Positions 1-8,863 of a DNA stretch of 64,000 nt are shown here, in pieces; the stretch's first letter is position 1, and every line of letters begins with the position of its first letter. Source of the stretch: an uncultured Spirochaetales bacterium. GTDB taxonomy: Bacteria > Spirochaetota > Spirochaetia > Sphaerochaetales > Sphaerochaetaceae. A program made the translations under genes and the position numbers. The stretch is from the NCBI GenBank assembly GCA_949293595.1, contig CASFDW010000001.1:1-64000 (forward strand). Reading direction: 5' to 3'. The notes under the pieces are model-generated. The model was not told the origin of the DNA, did not search any database, and worked only from the letters and a program-made list of their open reading frames with translations.

Positions 1-1
1 G

Positions 2-844
2 GAGATCAAGGAGCTCCAGCTCACTGAGAAGGAACTCAGGAACATCGAGTACGACTTCGAGTGCTCCATCGACGACATACTCGAGAACGTGAAGAATATC
101 GAGTACGGGCAGAGGATACTCAAGAGCGCCAAGGACCGCCTGATCAAGGCGAACCTGAGGCTCGTTGTCTCGATAGCCAAGAAATACACGAACAGGGGAC
201 TCCAGTTCTTCGACCTTGTACAGGAAGGCAACATCGGTCTGATAAAGGCCGTGGAGAAGTTCGAGTATAAGAAAGGATACAAGTTCAGCACCTATGCAAC
301 GTGGTGGATCCGCCAGGCCATTACGAGGAGCATAAGCGACCAGGCAAGGACAATAAGGGTTCCCGTGCACATGATCGAGCAGATCAACAAGGTCGTAAGG
401 GAATCCCGGGTGCTGATGCAGCTTTATGGAAGGGAACCGACGGACAAGGAGATAGCGGAACACCTCAATTGGCCGGAGAGCAAGGTCAAAAACGTCAAGA
501 GCGTCGCAAGGGAGCCTATCAGCCTGGAAACTCCTGTCGGAGAAGAGGAGGACAGCGTCCTTTCCGATTTCATCGAGGACAAGGATGCGGAGAACCCCGC
601 AAACCAGACTGCCTTCGTCCTGCTTCAGGACAAGATCAAGGAGCTTCTGTCCGAGCTGCCGGAAAGGGAGCAGGAGGTTCTCAGGATGAGGTTCGGTCTC
701 GATGACGGATACGCCCTCACGCTTGAGGAGGTCGGACTCTATTTCGATGTCACCAGGGAAAGGATCAGACAGATCGAGGCAAAGGCCCTCAGACGTCTCA
801 GATTCCCGACCAGAAGCAAGAAGCTTAAAGACTGGAATGAGTAG
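2..844 (+). CDS. rpoD: RNA polymerase primary sigma factor (sigma-70), 3' part
   Basis: This is the C-terminal 280 codons of the housekeeping sigma factor; the reading frame is open at the window edge, so the start lies upstream. It directs core RNA polymerase to promoters. Region 2 is intact ([18 protein letters not shown], then [24 protein letters not shown] written across regions 2.3-2.4 as [18 protein letters not shown]). It is followed by region 3 and by a region 4.2 helix-turn-helix ([19 protein letters not shown]). The GTG near base 89 is internal, not a start. The next gene begins 54 bases downstream. Many promoters in this window resemble the TTGACA/TATAAT consensus such a factor reads. 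Identification is very secure. Confidence 0.96.
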   Translation, partial: EIKELQLTEKELRNIEYDFECSIDDILENVKNIEYGQRILKSAKDRLIKANLRLVVSIAKKYTNRGLQFFDLVQEGNIGLIKAVEKFEYKKGYKFSTYATWWIRQAITRSISDQARTIRVPVHMIEQINKVVRESRVLMQLYGREPTDKEIAEHLNWPESKVKNVKSVAREPISLETPVGEEEDSVLSDFIEDKDAENPANQTAFVLLQDKIKELLSELPEREQEVLRMRFGLDDGYALTLEEVGLYFDVTRERIRQIEAKALRRLRFPTRSKKLKDWNE

Positions 845-898
845 AAAAAAGTTGGCAAAGTGGTTATTATCAGATAGTCCAAGGAGAATTGTTGGTTT

Positions 899-1777
899 AT
901 GTCAAAGAATGAGAAGCTTGAGTGTTTGAAAAAATTGCAGGTCGTCCTTCAGAAGAAGTTCGTTCTGGAAGACCGTATAGAATCCATTCCTGCGGATCTG
1001 AAAGCCGAGGAGGCCAATCTTGAGGCTTCCGCGAAGAAATATCAGGAGCTCAACGACCTTTACGAGAGCCTTGTCAGCGAGCAGAAGAGTCTTGCCATAC
1101 GCTATGACGATGCTTTCAACCAGAGGATCGAGTATGAGAAGCAGATGGAGTTCATAAACACCCAGAGGGAATTCGAAGCTCTGACAAAGCAGCTTGATGA
1201 GGCCCGCATAAGCGAACAGTCCCTTCTCAAGCAGAGGAACAGCAAGGCCGTGGAACTTGAGAAGGTGAAATCCGAACTCGAGAAGCAGGAGGCCGATGTT
1301 GCTGAAAAACAGGCAAAGGTCGACGAAGAGAAGGGCAAGGTCGATGCAGAGCTCGAGGGTATAAGAGGAGAGATCGCGGTTCTTGACGAAGAATGTCTCG
1401 CTCTCAAAGGCGATGTTATCGACGACGATCTGTACAACAAGTTCTCCAACATAGTGAAGAAGAAGGACGGTTACGGAATCGTCCCCGTCTACGGACAGGT
1501 CTGCACCGGGTGCGACCTCATACTTCCGATGCAGTTCGTGATCGATCTCGAGCTCAAGAACGAGGCAGGAGAGATCGAGTATTGTCCGTACTGCTCAAGG
1601 ATAATCTACAAGGAGCACCTCGAGGAGGATGCAGAGAGAAGCTATATCTTCGAGCAGCTTGAACCGACAAAGAGCGAAGGAAAGTCCGTATCCACCGAGG
1701 ATGGACAGTCCTCCGGCGGCGACAGCGACAACTACGACGAATCCATGGGCATGGGCGAGGATTTCGAGGAGTTCTGA
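899..1777 (+). CDS. coiled-coil protein with C-terminal C4 zinc ribbon (COG1579 family)
   Basis: This 292-residue protein has a long, charged, heptad-like region (about residues 1-195, rich in E, K and Q) suggesting an extended coiled coil. A compact C4 zinc ribbon follows (VCTGCDLILP near residue 203 and YCPYCSRIIY near 228). Two CxxC pairs spaced this way are typical of the COG1579 family, which is predicted to bind nucleic acid or act as a scaffold; no biochemical role is firmly known. The last 50 residues are acidic and Ser/Gly-rich, so probably disordered. The ATG at 899 follows an AAGGAG element about 12 bases upstream. The gene sits between rpoD and the RNase P RNA gene and is probably co-transcribed with rpoD. 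Confidence 0.85.
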   Translation: MSKNEKLECLKKLQVVLQKKFVLEDRIESIPADLKAEEANLEASAKKYQELNDLYESLVSEQKSLAIRYDDAFNQRIEYEKQMEFINTQREFEALTKQLDEARISEQSLLKQRNSKAVELEKVKSELEKQEADVAEKQAKVDEEKGKVDAELEGIRGEIAVLDEECLALKGDVIDDDLYNKFSNIVKKKDGYGIVPVYGQVCTGCDLILPMQFVIDLELKNEAGEIEYCPYCSRIIYKEHLEEDAERSYIFEQLEPTKSEGKSVSTEDGQSSGGDSDNYDESMGMGEDFEEF

Positions 1778-1791
1778 TTTTAGTTTTTCTT

Positions 1792-2110
1792 CCAGGTTTC
1801 CGAAGTAATCGCTGTAGTACAGAGGAAAGTCCGGGCACCGCAGGACATGACGCCGGCTAACGGCCGGGAGCAGCAATGCTACAGAAAGTGCAACAGAAAG
1901 CAAACCGCCTTCGGGCAAGGGTGAAATGGTGGGGTAAGAGCCCACCGCGCAACCGGTAACGGTTGTGGCATGGCAAACCTCGTCAGGTGCAAGGCCAAGC
2001 AGCAACAGGGCTGTCCGTCCGAAATTGCGGGTAGGCCGCTTGAGACTGCGGGCAACCGTAGTCCGAGATAGATGATTACATAAACAGAACCCGGCTTATC
2101 GGAAACCTGG
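1792..2110 (+). ncRNA. rnpB: RNase P RNA, catalytic subunit (bacterial type A)
   Basis: This is the catalytic RNA that removes 5' leaders from pre-tRNAs. The ends are defined by the P1 helix: CCAGGTTTCCG at 1792-1802 pairs perfectly with CGGAAACCTGG at 2100-2110. Conserved core elements are in the right order: GAGGAAAGTCCGGGC near 1822 (P4 5' strand), GGTAAGAGCCCACCG near 1933, GCAAACC...AGGTGCAAGGCC near 1974, and a 3' core ending in CAGAACCCGGCTTATCGG. The 319-nt length is slightly short for type A but within range. It lies 14 bases after the zinc-ribbon gene and 18 bases before a lipoprotein gene, so it is probably processed from, or promoted within, that unit. Confidence 0.93.
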
Positions 2111-2128
2111 TTCATATACGGGAGGATC

Positions 2129-2914
2129 ATGATGAAAAGGATTTCTTGTGTTTTTTTCGTCTTGATCCTCCTTTCTTTCATTTCCTGTTCAAAGGATTCA
2201 TACGACTATGCGTCCGCATTCAGGCAAGGTGAATACCAGGGGATACTTGATGCGGCAGAAAAGGAACTGTCAGATACGATCGAGGGAGAGGCCCTCTATT
2301 ACAAGGCCGCAGCCCTCTACCAGCTCGGACGGTATGACGAGGCATTCAGATCCTCCTTCCTGTATTTCCTTCTGAACGACGAATCGTCAGCGAATTATTA
2401 TGATTCCCTGAGGATAGTCCTTCACACTTCTCCGTATAACAACATCGCCCTTGATGCAGGAGGACTGCTTGAGGACAACAACATGCTTTTGAAGCAGAAC
2501 GCCATCAAATACTATCAGGAGCTCGTATCGTCAGGTGACATGAATGCGGCGGAAGAATTCTTCCAGTCGATAGCCGGAAGCCTTTCGGTCAACGAGATTG
2601 CCATGATGAACATAATCTCCGAGGCACCCAGCGGAAAGATACTTTCCTCACTTGAAAGCCTTTACGGGTCACAGGGGCTTTCTGCGGCATTCATGGATGC
2701 GATGAAGCTTGCAATCCCGCTCTTCATAAACCGGGGGGATGGAATGATGCTGTACGATCTGGCGGGGCATGGGGATGGTGGAGATCCTGCCTACGCACTA
2801 AGCCTTGGTGACCTGATGTATTCCATCAACGAACCGGAACTTGCCCGCAGATTCTGGAGCGATGCGGGTGAGGCATTCCCTGTACAGACCGACCTGAGGA
2901 TCAGGGAGCTTTAG
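2129..2914 (+). CDS. putative lipoprotein with TPR-like helical repeats
   Basis: This 261-residue protein begins with a signal peptide (MMKRISCVFFVLILLSFISC) ending in a lipobox-like FISC, so it is probably a membrane-anchored lipoprotein (Cys20). The mature part resembles tetratricopeptide helices (EGEALYYKAAALYQLGRYDEAF near residue 50), suggesting a protein-binding role. I do not recognise a specific family. GGGAGGAT lies just before the ATG pair at 2129. The gene starts 18 bases after the RNase P RNA and runs towards mazG, with 36 bases between their stop codons and no convincing terminator. Confidence 0.75.
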   Translation: MMKRISCVFFVLILLSFISCSKDSYDYASAFRQGEYQGILDAAEKELSDTIEGEALYYKAAALYQLGRYDEAFRSSFLYFLLNDESSANYYDSLRIVLHTSPYNNIALDAGGLLEDNNMLLKQNAIKYYQELVSSGDMNAAEEFFQSIAGSLSVNEIAMMNIISEAPSGKILSSLESLYGSQGLSAAFMDAMKLAIPLFINRGDGMMLYDLAGHGDGGDPAYALSLGDLMYSINEPELARRFWSDAGEAFPVQTDLRIREL

Positions 2915-2950
2915 AGCATCTGATGGATGCAATCCGCCGGCCTGGACCTT

Positions 2951-3721
2951 CTATACGAGCTCGGTGTTCTTGATTTCTTCCCAGAGCCCGTCCATCTCTC
3001 GGAAGTGTTCCCTGTCGAGTGGGATTCCTCTTTCAGAAGCCAGATCGAAAAGTTTCTGGAACCTTCGCTTTACCTTCTCGTTGCATCTGAACAATGCCGT
3101 GTTAGGACGCACCTTCAGAAAGCGTGCGAGATTCACGACGCTGAAAAGAAGATCCCCGATCTCTTCCTCGACATGATCCATATCGTTCTCCATCATGGCC
3201 TCCTCAACCTCGGAAAGCTCCTCCCTGACCTTGTCGATGACACCTCCTGCATCCTCCCAGTCGAAGCCGACCTTCCTCAGCTTCTTCTGTATCTCGTAGC
3301 TTGTCTCGAGCGGAGGCAGCACGGAAGGGATATGCTCGAAGAAATCCCTGCTGTCGGACACATGTCCCTCGACATTCTCCTTGACACTGTTCCAGATGCC
3401 CAGGGCCTCCTCCTTGTTCCTTCCGACCATGTCCCCGAAGACATGGGGATGCCTTCGGACGAGTTTCTCGCAGACCTCGTTCAATGCCTCGACTGGAGAG
3501 AAATCACCATGCTCCTCGTTTATGCGCAAATTCATGAAGACGTTGATCATCACATCTCCGATCTCCTCCCTCATGCTGGCCACGTCGGCTTTCACAGCCC
3601 CGTCCATGTACTCGTATGCCTCGTCGATAAGAGCCTCGGTGACAGTCTTGTTGTTCTGGCTCCTGTCCCAGGGACAGCCTTCCGGGCTCCGGAGCAGTCC
3701 GATGATTTCATATAGGTTCAT
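2951..3721 (-). CDS. mazG: nucleoside triphosphate pyrophosphohydrolase MazG
   Basis: MazG hydrolyses (d)NTPs to NMP and pyrophosphate, cleaning the nucleotide pool. The protein (256 residues) has the usual two MazG folds. The N-terminal one opens with LLRSPEGCPWDRSQ and carries the metal-binding DEAYEYMD and REEIGDVMINV motifs. The C-terminal one has REELSEVEEAM and EEEIGDLLFSVVNLARF. I chose the ATG at 3721 because family members begin just before the SPEGCPWD motif and a GAAGG element precedes it. A longer frame reaches 3805, but the added residues lack family character. The gene is convergent with the upstream lipoprotein gene and lies next to an AT-rich island. Confidence 0.92.
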   Translation of the reverse strand: MNLYEIIGLLRSPEGCPWDRSQNNKTVTEALIDEAYEYMDGAVKADVASMREEIGDVMINVFMNLRINEEHGDFSPVEALNEVCEKLVRRHPHVFGDMVGRNKEEALGIWNSVKENVEGHVSDSRDFFEHIPSVLPPLETSYEIQKKLRKVGFDWEDAGGVIDKVREELSEVEEAMMENDMDHVEEEIGDLLFSVVNLARFLKVRPNTALFRCNEKVKRRFQKLFDLASERGIPLDREHFREMDGLWEEIKNTELV

Positions 3722-3907
3722 TATGCCTTCACAAAGGCTACCGGCTTTTTTCAGTTCGTATTTTATCATGAAAAAGATTATATCCCCAATCATGCTTTTT
3801 TTCATCTGAAGAGACCAAAATGCATAAATATTCAGTTACTATAAATAGATACAAAATCGTGTGGCGATATGGGAAATTGAGGTAGAAAAACGGAGTAGGG
3901 GGACATA

Positions 3908-3936
3908 TTGCATTATTTCTGATTGCAAAGCATACT
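3908..3936 (+). promoter_or_regulatory. probable promoter of the phosphatase gene, close to its ATG
   Basis: A -35-like TTGCAT (3908-3913) and a -10-like CATACT (3931-3936) are separated by 17 bases. Only six bases lie between the -10 box and the ATG at 3943, and no Shine-Dalgarno is present. The mRNA would therefore start at or next to the start codon. This is inference from motif spacing. Confidence 0.45.
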
Positions 3937-3942
3937 TTGATC

Positions 3943-4386
3943 ATGGAAAGGATTCTTTTTGTCTGCCATGGAAACATTTGCAGATCGGCCATGGCCGAAT
4001 GCATCTTCAAGCATAGAATCTCAATGCTTGGCCTTGCCGATCAATATGAAACAGACAGTGCAGCAACAAGCTCCGAAGAGATTGGAAACCCTATTTATCC
4101 ACCGGCACGACGCAAACTGGAGAAAATGGGCATTCCTGTGCAGGATCATCGTGCAAGACGGATAACATCGCATGATATGGAGTATTTCGACAGGATAATA
4201 TATATGGACAAAAACAACCTGAGAAACCTTCGTATCATGTTCAAGGAGAATCTTGACAAGCTTTACCCGATGCTTGATGAGCGCGATGTGGCCGATCCCT
4301 GGTACACCGGAAACTTTGACCAGACATATGACGACCTGGATCTTGGCATCACCCGCCTCCTTTCGACCAGATATACGTCGAATTAA
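3943..4386 (+). CDS. low-molecular-weight protein-tyrosine phosphatase
   Basis: This cytoplasmic enzyme hydrolyses phosphotyrosine (or similar phosphoesters) on proteins. The 147-residue protein has the family P-loop VCHGNICRSAM, with nucleophile Cys8, Cys13, Arg14 and Ser15, and the general-acid motif DPWYTG with Asp118. Length and motif order match the family. An in-frame TTG six bases upstream is possible, but the ATG at 3943 fits best. No Shine-Dalgarno is visible; see the promoter entry. The gene stands alone beside the most AT-rich part of the window with no tyrosine kinase or capsule genes nearby, so its substrate cannot be inferred. Its setting raises the possibility of horizontal acquisition. 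Confidence 0.9.
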   Translation: MERILFVCHGNICRSAMAECIFKHRISMLGLADQYETDSAATSSEEIGNPIYPPARRKLEKMGIPVQDHRARRITSHDMEYFDRIIYMDKNNLRNLRIMFKENLDKLYPMLDERDVADPWYTGNFDQTYDDLDLGITRLLSTRYTSN

Positions 4387-5001
4387 AGAAAAATTATATG
4401 CTAGTTGACAGAATATACATTATATACATGAAAAGAATTTTCACATTCTGCACTAAAATTTAAAGTGCTATATAAAATTTTTTACATATAAATATATAAT
4501 GGAATAAATTTTAAAGAATATTTATTTATAAGATAAAATACAATTTAATTTATTATAATTTCTTTTATATTTTAAAATTTAATTTACATTAATTTATAAT
4601 TCAATATAAATAATATCATGCATGAAATTTTAATACACTTTAATTTTTAAACACTACTTTCACTTTTTTGAAAAAATCCTGCAATGCATAAAATGCGAAT
4701 TAGTAATGCATACAGAATATTCGATTCCTATTGCAGACAAGGATATGTATAAATTGGAATAAATTACATGATTTGCAGAAAAAAGAATGATTTTTTCAAA
4801 TGATTTTGTATCTATTGATAGAAATATTATTACTTGATGTATCGATGCGTCAAAATTCCTCTGACAGAGGATTCTGTATAATTTTAATCGATATTTTAAT
4901 CCACAGTCTAATTTGATGCTTGAATTGGCTATTTTGTTTTAAGATTCAAGCTGATTTATAATGTGATATAGCTCTGGTTGAAAATAAAGAATAATAAATC
5001 A
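4387..5001. other. AT-rich stretch without recognisable genes
   Basis: These 615 bases are far richer in A and T than the rest of the window, with long runs such as 4441-4640 almost free of G and C. I see no open frame with a start and ribosome-binding site, no tRNA or rRNA, and no transposase remnant. Two small structures stand out: a perfect 15-base palindrome, TCCTCTGACAGAGGA (4857-4871), and repeated AATGCATA words around 4683-4712. The stretch could be a regulatory or xenogeneic segment, or decayed DNA. A small RNA cannot be excluded. Confidence 0.7.
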
Positions 5002-5733
5002 TTAATTGATTGTAGCAAAATCAGAGGATACGTACATCAGCTTGTTGTTGTATCCCGGAGCTGAAATGACAATCACAGGAAGGATATAAAGGTCGATATT
5101 GCTTGTGTCCTGACCGGTTGCAAGTGTATAGTCCCTTACGGTGTTCGTGTCATTGAAATTGAAAACAGAATTGTCGCACCTGAGAGTCACAGCCTGTTTA
5201 AAGACATTCTCATCATCCGAATCCTTGTAAATGCTTATGATAAGATTCTTATCTTCATTAATACTGTAGCTTATTGAATATGAACCCTCTTCCAGGGTGA
5301 ACATGTAGCTGCTAGCCCAGTTCTGATTGTTGCAGTCGATGTTATCTGCAGAATTAGTGTCGACCCTGAGCTGATAGAGCTTATATTCTTTTGATACTCC
5401 GTCTGAAGTCCTGGTGATTGTTGAAACAGGCGACTTACCTTTGTCTGCTATGTTCGTCGAGTTGTAGCTGTTTACGATGTAGGATGATTTGAAGTTAGAA
5501 ATCAGCGACGATTGAACCGAACTAAGATCATCTCCGGTCAGATCTGTTGCGAAATACAGAAACATCAGGTTTCCGGTGAATACTCCGTCGTCCTTGCTGA
5601 ACGAAAGGCTTCCACTCTTAAGCGTGAGCACATCGTTTGCATCTGAGAATGTGAAGATTGTTGGAATTCCGCATGAAATGATAAATAAAAAAAGGGAAAG
5701 AACGAGAACAGGTAAAACAATCCTTTTCTTCAT
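5002..5733 (-). CDS. putative lipoprotein of unknown function
   Basis: This 243-residue protein starts with a signal peptide (MKKRIVLPVLVLSLFLFIISC) whose IISC resembles a spirochaete lipobox, so Cys21 is probably lipidated. The rest is rich in Ser, Asn, Asp and aromatic residues in an alternating pattern consistent with beta structure. I recognise no domain. The ATG at 5733 has a strong AAGGAGG about seven bases upstream. The frame extends six codons further, to 5751, without such a signal. It follows the TPR membrane gene by 36 bases, is probably the last gene of that unit, and faces the AT-rich stretch with no clear terminator. Confidence 0.7.
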   Translation of the reverse strand: MKKRIVLPVLVLSLFLFIISCGIPTIFTFSDANDVLTLKSGSLSFSKDDGVFTGNLMFLYFATDLTGDDLSSVQSSLISNFKSSYIVNSYNSTNIADKGKSPVSTITRTSDGVSKEYKLYQLRVDTNSADNIDCNNQNWASSYMFTLEEGSYSISYSINEDKNLIISIYKDSDDENVFKQAVTLRCDNSVFNFNDTNTVRDYTLATGQDTSNIDLYILPVIVISAPGYNNKLMYVSSDFATIN

Positions 5734-5769
5734 TCCTTCCCTCCTTGACACGTATCTGAAACGCTCAGA

Positions 5770-6456
5770 TCAGAATGTGAGAAGTTTGGCCTGGGCGATT
5801 GCAGTATAGTAAGAGCTTGCAAACTGTCCTACAAGCTGCTCGTAGATCGACTTTGCGATATCGATGTTTCCAGCCTCTTCCTCGAGACGTGCCTGATTGA
5901 AGAGGGCCTTCGGCGCCTCTGCGGCGCTTATACCGTAATCATCCCAGATCTTTGTGTAGAGTCTGAGTGCTTCTGTTGGATCTCCGTTGTTTTCCGCAGC
6001 GGCTGCGGCATTGGCATAGTTGAGCGATCCGAGATAGTTGTCGCTGTTTTCCTCCGCGACAGCCATGAAAAGATCATATGCCTTCTGCCAATCCTCCTCG
6101 AGGTATGCAACCTGGGCAAGAAGCATTGTCGCCTTGCTTCCCTGGTAGGAAGAAATCTTGTTATCTGCAAGATAGGAATCGACGTCCGCTTCGAAGGCTG
6201 TCAATGCATCGGTGTACTCGTCCGTGGTGTTGTCCATGGACAGGAGTCCGGAATAGCTCTCCTCGAGTCCGTAAAGCTTTGCATAGCTGTCCTGCAACCT
6301 GTTGTTGGCAACAACGTAATAGATGCAGAATCCGATCAAAAGGACAACAACCACAGCAAGAAGAATTATGAGCTTCTTCGCATTCTTCTGCAGGAACTTG
6401 TTCGCCCTCTCGGCGATTATCTGTGTCTTGGTTAGTTCTTTCTCGTTGTTCTTCAT
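5770..6456 (-). CDS. membrane-anchored tetratricopeptide-repeat protein
   Basis: This 228-residue protein has a short basic N-terminus, one transmembrane segment (about residues 28-52, LIILLAVVVVLLIGFCIYYVV) and a soluble helical region. The latter carries TPR-like pairs (AYLEEDWQKAYDLFMAVAEE and EALRLYTKIWDDYG). The layout resembles the YfgM/TPR_21 group, which sits at the membrane and interacts with translocon or periplasmic chaperones. That assignment is by architecture only. It lies downstream of rpsA after a hairpin (6475-6495) and upstream of a lipoprotein gene, which fits an envelope role. Confidence 0.7.
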   Translation of the reverse strand: MKNNEKELTKTQIIAERANKFLQKNAKKLIILLAVVVVLLIGFCIYYVVANNRLQDSYAKLYGLEESYSGLLSMDNTTDEYTDALTAFEADVDSYLADNKISSYQGSKATMLLAQVAYLEEDWQKAYDLFMAVAEENSDNYLGSLNYANAAAAAENNGDPTEALRLYTKIWDDYGISAAEAPKALFNQARLEEEAGNIDIAKSIYEQLVGQFASSYYTAIAQAKLLTF

Positions 6457-6474
6457 TTGAAAACCTTTATTTAA

Positions 6475-6495
6475 GGGGAAGGTTCACCCTTCCCC
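6475..6495 (-). terminator. GC-rich hairpin between rpsA and the TPR gene
   Basis: GGGGAAGG (6475-6482) and CCTTCCCC (6488-6495) form an 8-bp stem with a 5-base loop. On the minus strand only TTAAATAAAGG follows, which is a weak U-tract. It is therefore better read as a partial attenuator or mRNA-stabilising hairpin than as a strong terminator. Confidence 0.4.
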
Positions 6496-6523
6496 CCAAT
6501 ATGTTTTGAATTATAGCCTGCAA

Positions 6524-8209
6524 TCAGTTTTCAGTCTTGCCCTTGAGCATGTCGGCAAACGGATTGTATGTATCTTCCTCTTCCTTGTCGTCAGCCATGT
6601 ATTTGGCCATCTCCGACTCCTGGCTCTTGCGGATCATCTCCTTGATGGAGAGATTGAGCTTCTGTGTCTGAGGATTGATGTCAACAACCATCGCCGTGAC
6701 AGGTTCACCAATCTTGCTCTTGTAGCTCTCGAGGACCTCGTCCTTGTATTCCTCGTCCGGCCCGACAAGGTTGAACTTGGAAATAAGACCTTCGATGTCG
6801 CCGATCACCTTCACGAACACACCGAAGTCGGTGACGCTTGTGATCGTGCCAGTGATGAGGGATCCCTTCGGATAATCCTTCTTGAGAGTCTGCCAGGGAT
6901 TACCACCAAGCGCCTTCACAGAAAGTCTGATCCTCCTGTGCTCCGGTTCAACCTTGGAGATGGAAACCTCGAGAACATCGCCGACCTTGCAGAACTGGTC
7001 CATGTTCTTGATCTTCTTGGTCCAGGACACATCGTCGATGTGCAAGAATCCGTCGATCCCATCCTCAAGCTCGATGAACGCACCACTGTTGGTAACCTTC
7101 ACAACCGGAGCCTTGAGAACCTTGCCTACAGGATACCTTTCGGTGATGGTGTCCCAGGGATTCTCCTGAAGCTGCTTGAGACCGAGTGATACCCTCTTCT
7201 TGTCGAGGTCGTATCCGAGGATCTTTGCAGAAACGACATCTCCGATGTTGAGGATGTCCTTGGGGTTGTTGATCTTCTTTGTCCATGAAAGCTCGCTGAC
7301 GTGTGCAAGTCCCTCGATACCGGGCTCGATCTCGATGAACACACCGAAGCTGGTGATCTTCGTGACGGGCTTCGTGATGACGTCTCCGACCTGGTAGCGC
7401 TGCTCGAACGATGTCCAAGGATCCGCTTCCATGTGCTTGAGAGAAAGATTGATCTTCTGTGTCTCAGGATCGATGTTGATGAGGCGGAGCTGTACAATCT
7501 GGCCCTTCTTAACGAAATCCTTGGGTCTGGTGACATGTCCCCAGCTCATGTCGTTGATATGGAGAAGACCATCGAACCCTCCGAGGTCGATGAAAGCTCC
7601 GAAGCTTGTGAAGCTCTTGACCTCGCCTTCGACGACATCTCCGATCTGAACGGTCTTGAAGAACTGGTCCTTGTTCTCCTGGATCTTCTTCTCGAGGTAT
7701 TCCCTTCTGGAGACGACGCTCTTGAGCTTCTGTCCTGCATGGAACTTGTCGATGATGAAATAATCGGTCTTGCCGATGAGGCTCTCAGGATCCTCCACAC
7801 GGTTGACATCTGCCTTTGAAAGCGGGCAGAAACCTTTATAATCTGCACCAAGGTCGACTTCATAGCCGCCTTTGATGACTTTGACAAATTTTCCGAGAAT
7901 CGGTGTCTTCTCCTCCGCAGCCTTCTTGAGAACCTCCGTCCTCTCCTTGGCCTCGGCCTTCTTCTTGGAGACGATTACCTGTCCACCGCTTCCTTCTTTC
8001 TTGATGATTGTAACGTTGACCTTGTCGCCGATCTGAGGAAGTTCGATGAATTCGTTAACAGGAATCCTTCCTTCGCTCTTGTAGCCTACATCAACCAATA
8101 CAAATTCGTTATTTAACTGCACAACAGTTCCGGTTACGATCTGACCGTCTTCAATTCCAGCAAATGACTTCAGGTACTCTGTCATCTGAGTTTCATTTTC
8201 CACTTTCAT
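6524..8209 (-). CDS. rpsA: 30S ribosomal protein S1
   Basis: S1 binds mRNA on the small subunit and helps unfold and place it for initiation. The 561-residue protein contains six S1/OB repeats (roughly residues 22-85, 105-170, 190-260, 276-345, 362-430 and 448-525). Repeats 3-6 show the classic FGAFIDLGG, FGVFIEIEPGIEGLAHVSELSW, SGAFIELEDGIDGFLH and FGVFVKV patterns. Repeat count and length match full S1 proteins. AGGAGC precedes the ATG at 8209. The cmk-rpsA order is conserved in many bacteria. S1 matters less for leaderless messages, which is relevant given the leaderless candidates described in this window. Confidence 0.95.
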   Translation of the reverse strand: MKVENETQMTEYLKSFAGIEDGQIVTGTVVQLNNEFVLVDVGYKSEGRIPVNEFIELPQIGDKVNVTIIKKEGSGGQVIVSKKKAEAKERTEVLKKAAEEKTPILGKFVKVIKGGYEVDLGADYKGFCPLSKADVNRVEDPESLIGKTDYFIIDKFHAGQKLKSVVSRREYLEKKIQENKDQFFKTVQIGDVVEGEVKSFTSFGAFIDLGGFDGLLHINDMSWGHVTRPKDFVKKGQIVQLRLINIDPETQKINLSLKHMEADPWTSFEQRYQVGDVITKPVTKITSFGVFIEIEPGIEGLAHVSELSWTKKINNPKDILNIGDVVSAKILGYDLDKKRVSLGLKQLQENPWDTITERYPVGKVLKAPVVKVTNSGAFIELEDGIDGFLHIDDVSWTKKIKNMDQFCKVGDVLEVSISKVEPEHRRIRLSVKALGGNPWQTLKKDYPKGSLITGTITSVTDFGVFVKVIGDIEGLISKFNLVGPDEEYKDEVLESYKSKIGEPVTAMVVDINPQTQKLNLSIKEMIRKSQESEMAKYMADDKEEEDTYNPFADMLKGKTEN

Positions 8210-8230
8210 GCTCCTAGTACTAGATTAAAA

Positions 8231-8863
8231 CTATAATTCAATAGCCTTTATCACTCTCTCACAAACTTGGTTAATGGTCAAGTGAGTTGTATCTATATAT
8301 ATGGCCGAATCGGCTATTTTAAGCGCTCCGAAGGCCTTGTTCCTGTCGTTTTCATCCCTTTTGACTATAGCCTCGAGAACTTCCTTGTAGGAAGGTCCGT
8401 CCGGGTGCTCCGCGGTGCGTCTCTCCGCCCTCACCTCCGCCGATGCGTCGAAGTAGAACTTGTAGTCCGCATCAGGGAAAATGACGGTGGTCGTATCCCT
8501 TCCCTCTGTGACTATGTCCATCCCCTCCGCAAGCTTCCTGACCTGAAGGTTGACGTACTCCCGGAGACGTGGATCGACCGATACCTGGGAGCAGAACCTG
8601 TCCACCCTCGGCGTGTGCAGAAGTTTCTCAACATCCTTTCCGTCAAGGCAGATATCGCCATCACAAACGGTCACACAAACGCTTTTTGCGGTCTTCAGGA
8701 CGCCATCCTTGTCCAAAGGATCCCCGCCAGCCTCCAGCTGCGCAAGGGTATACACCCTGTAGAATGAACCTGTGTTGAGAAAATAATATCCCAGCTTGTC
8801 CGCAATCATGCGGGCAATCGTGCTTTTGCCGCTCCCGGCGGGTCCGTCAATCGCGATTACCAT
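8231..8863 (-). CDS. cmk: cytidylate kinase
   Basis: Cmk phosphorylates CMP and dCMP using ATP, in pyrimidine salvage and nucleotide recycling. The 210-residue protein has the P-loop GPAGSGKST near residue 7, an NMP-binding TGSFYRVYTLA segment, the TEGRDTTTVIFPDA motif (family RDIGTVVFPDA) and the SAEVRAERR lid. Its start overlaps the end of the upstream pseudouridine synthase gene by 17 bases, implying translational coupling. It precedes rpsA by 21 bases. Confidence 0.94.
   Translation of the reverse strand: MVIAIDGPAGSGKSTIARMIADKLGYYFLNTGSFYRVYTLAQLEAGGDPLDKDGVLKTAKSVCVTVCDGDICLDGKDVEKLLHTPRVDRFCSQVSVDPRLREYVNLQVRKLAEGMDIVTEGRDTTTVIFPDADYKFYFDASAEVRAERRTAEHPDGPSYKEVLEAIVKRDENDRNKAFGALKIADSAIYIDTTHLTINQVCERVIKAIEL

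Noticed and set aside
1595..2181. Minus-strand open frames over the RNase P RNA
   Set aside because: The region is explained by the conserved RNA fold and P1 helix.
2927..3715. Open frame of 262 codons on the plus strand
   Set aside because: It is antisense to mazG, whose motifs are unambiguous.
3855..3910. GC-richer patch suspected to be an insertion-sequence end
   Set aside because: There are no terminal inverted repeats, target duplication or transposase remnant.
4857..4871. 15-base palindrome read as a terminator
   Set aside because: With a one-base centre it is a poor hairpin, there is no gene ending just upstream, and the following T content reflects general AT-richness. An operator is more likely.
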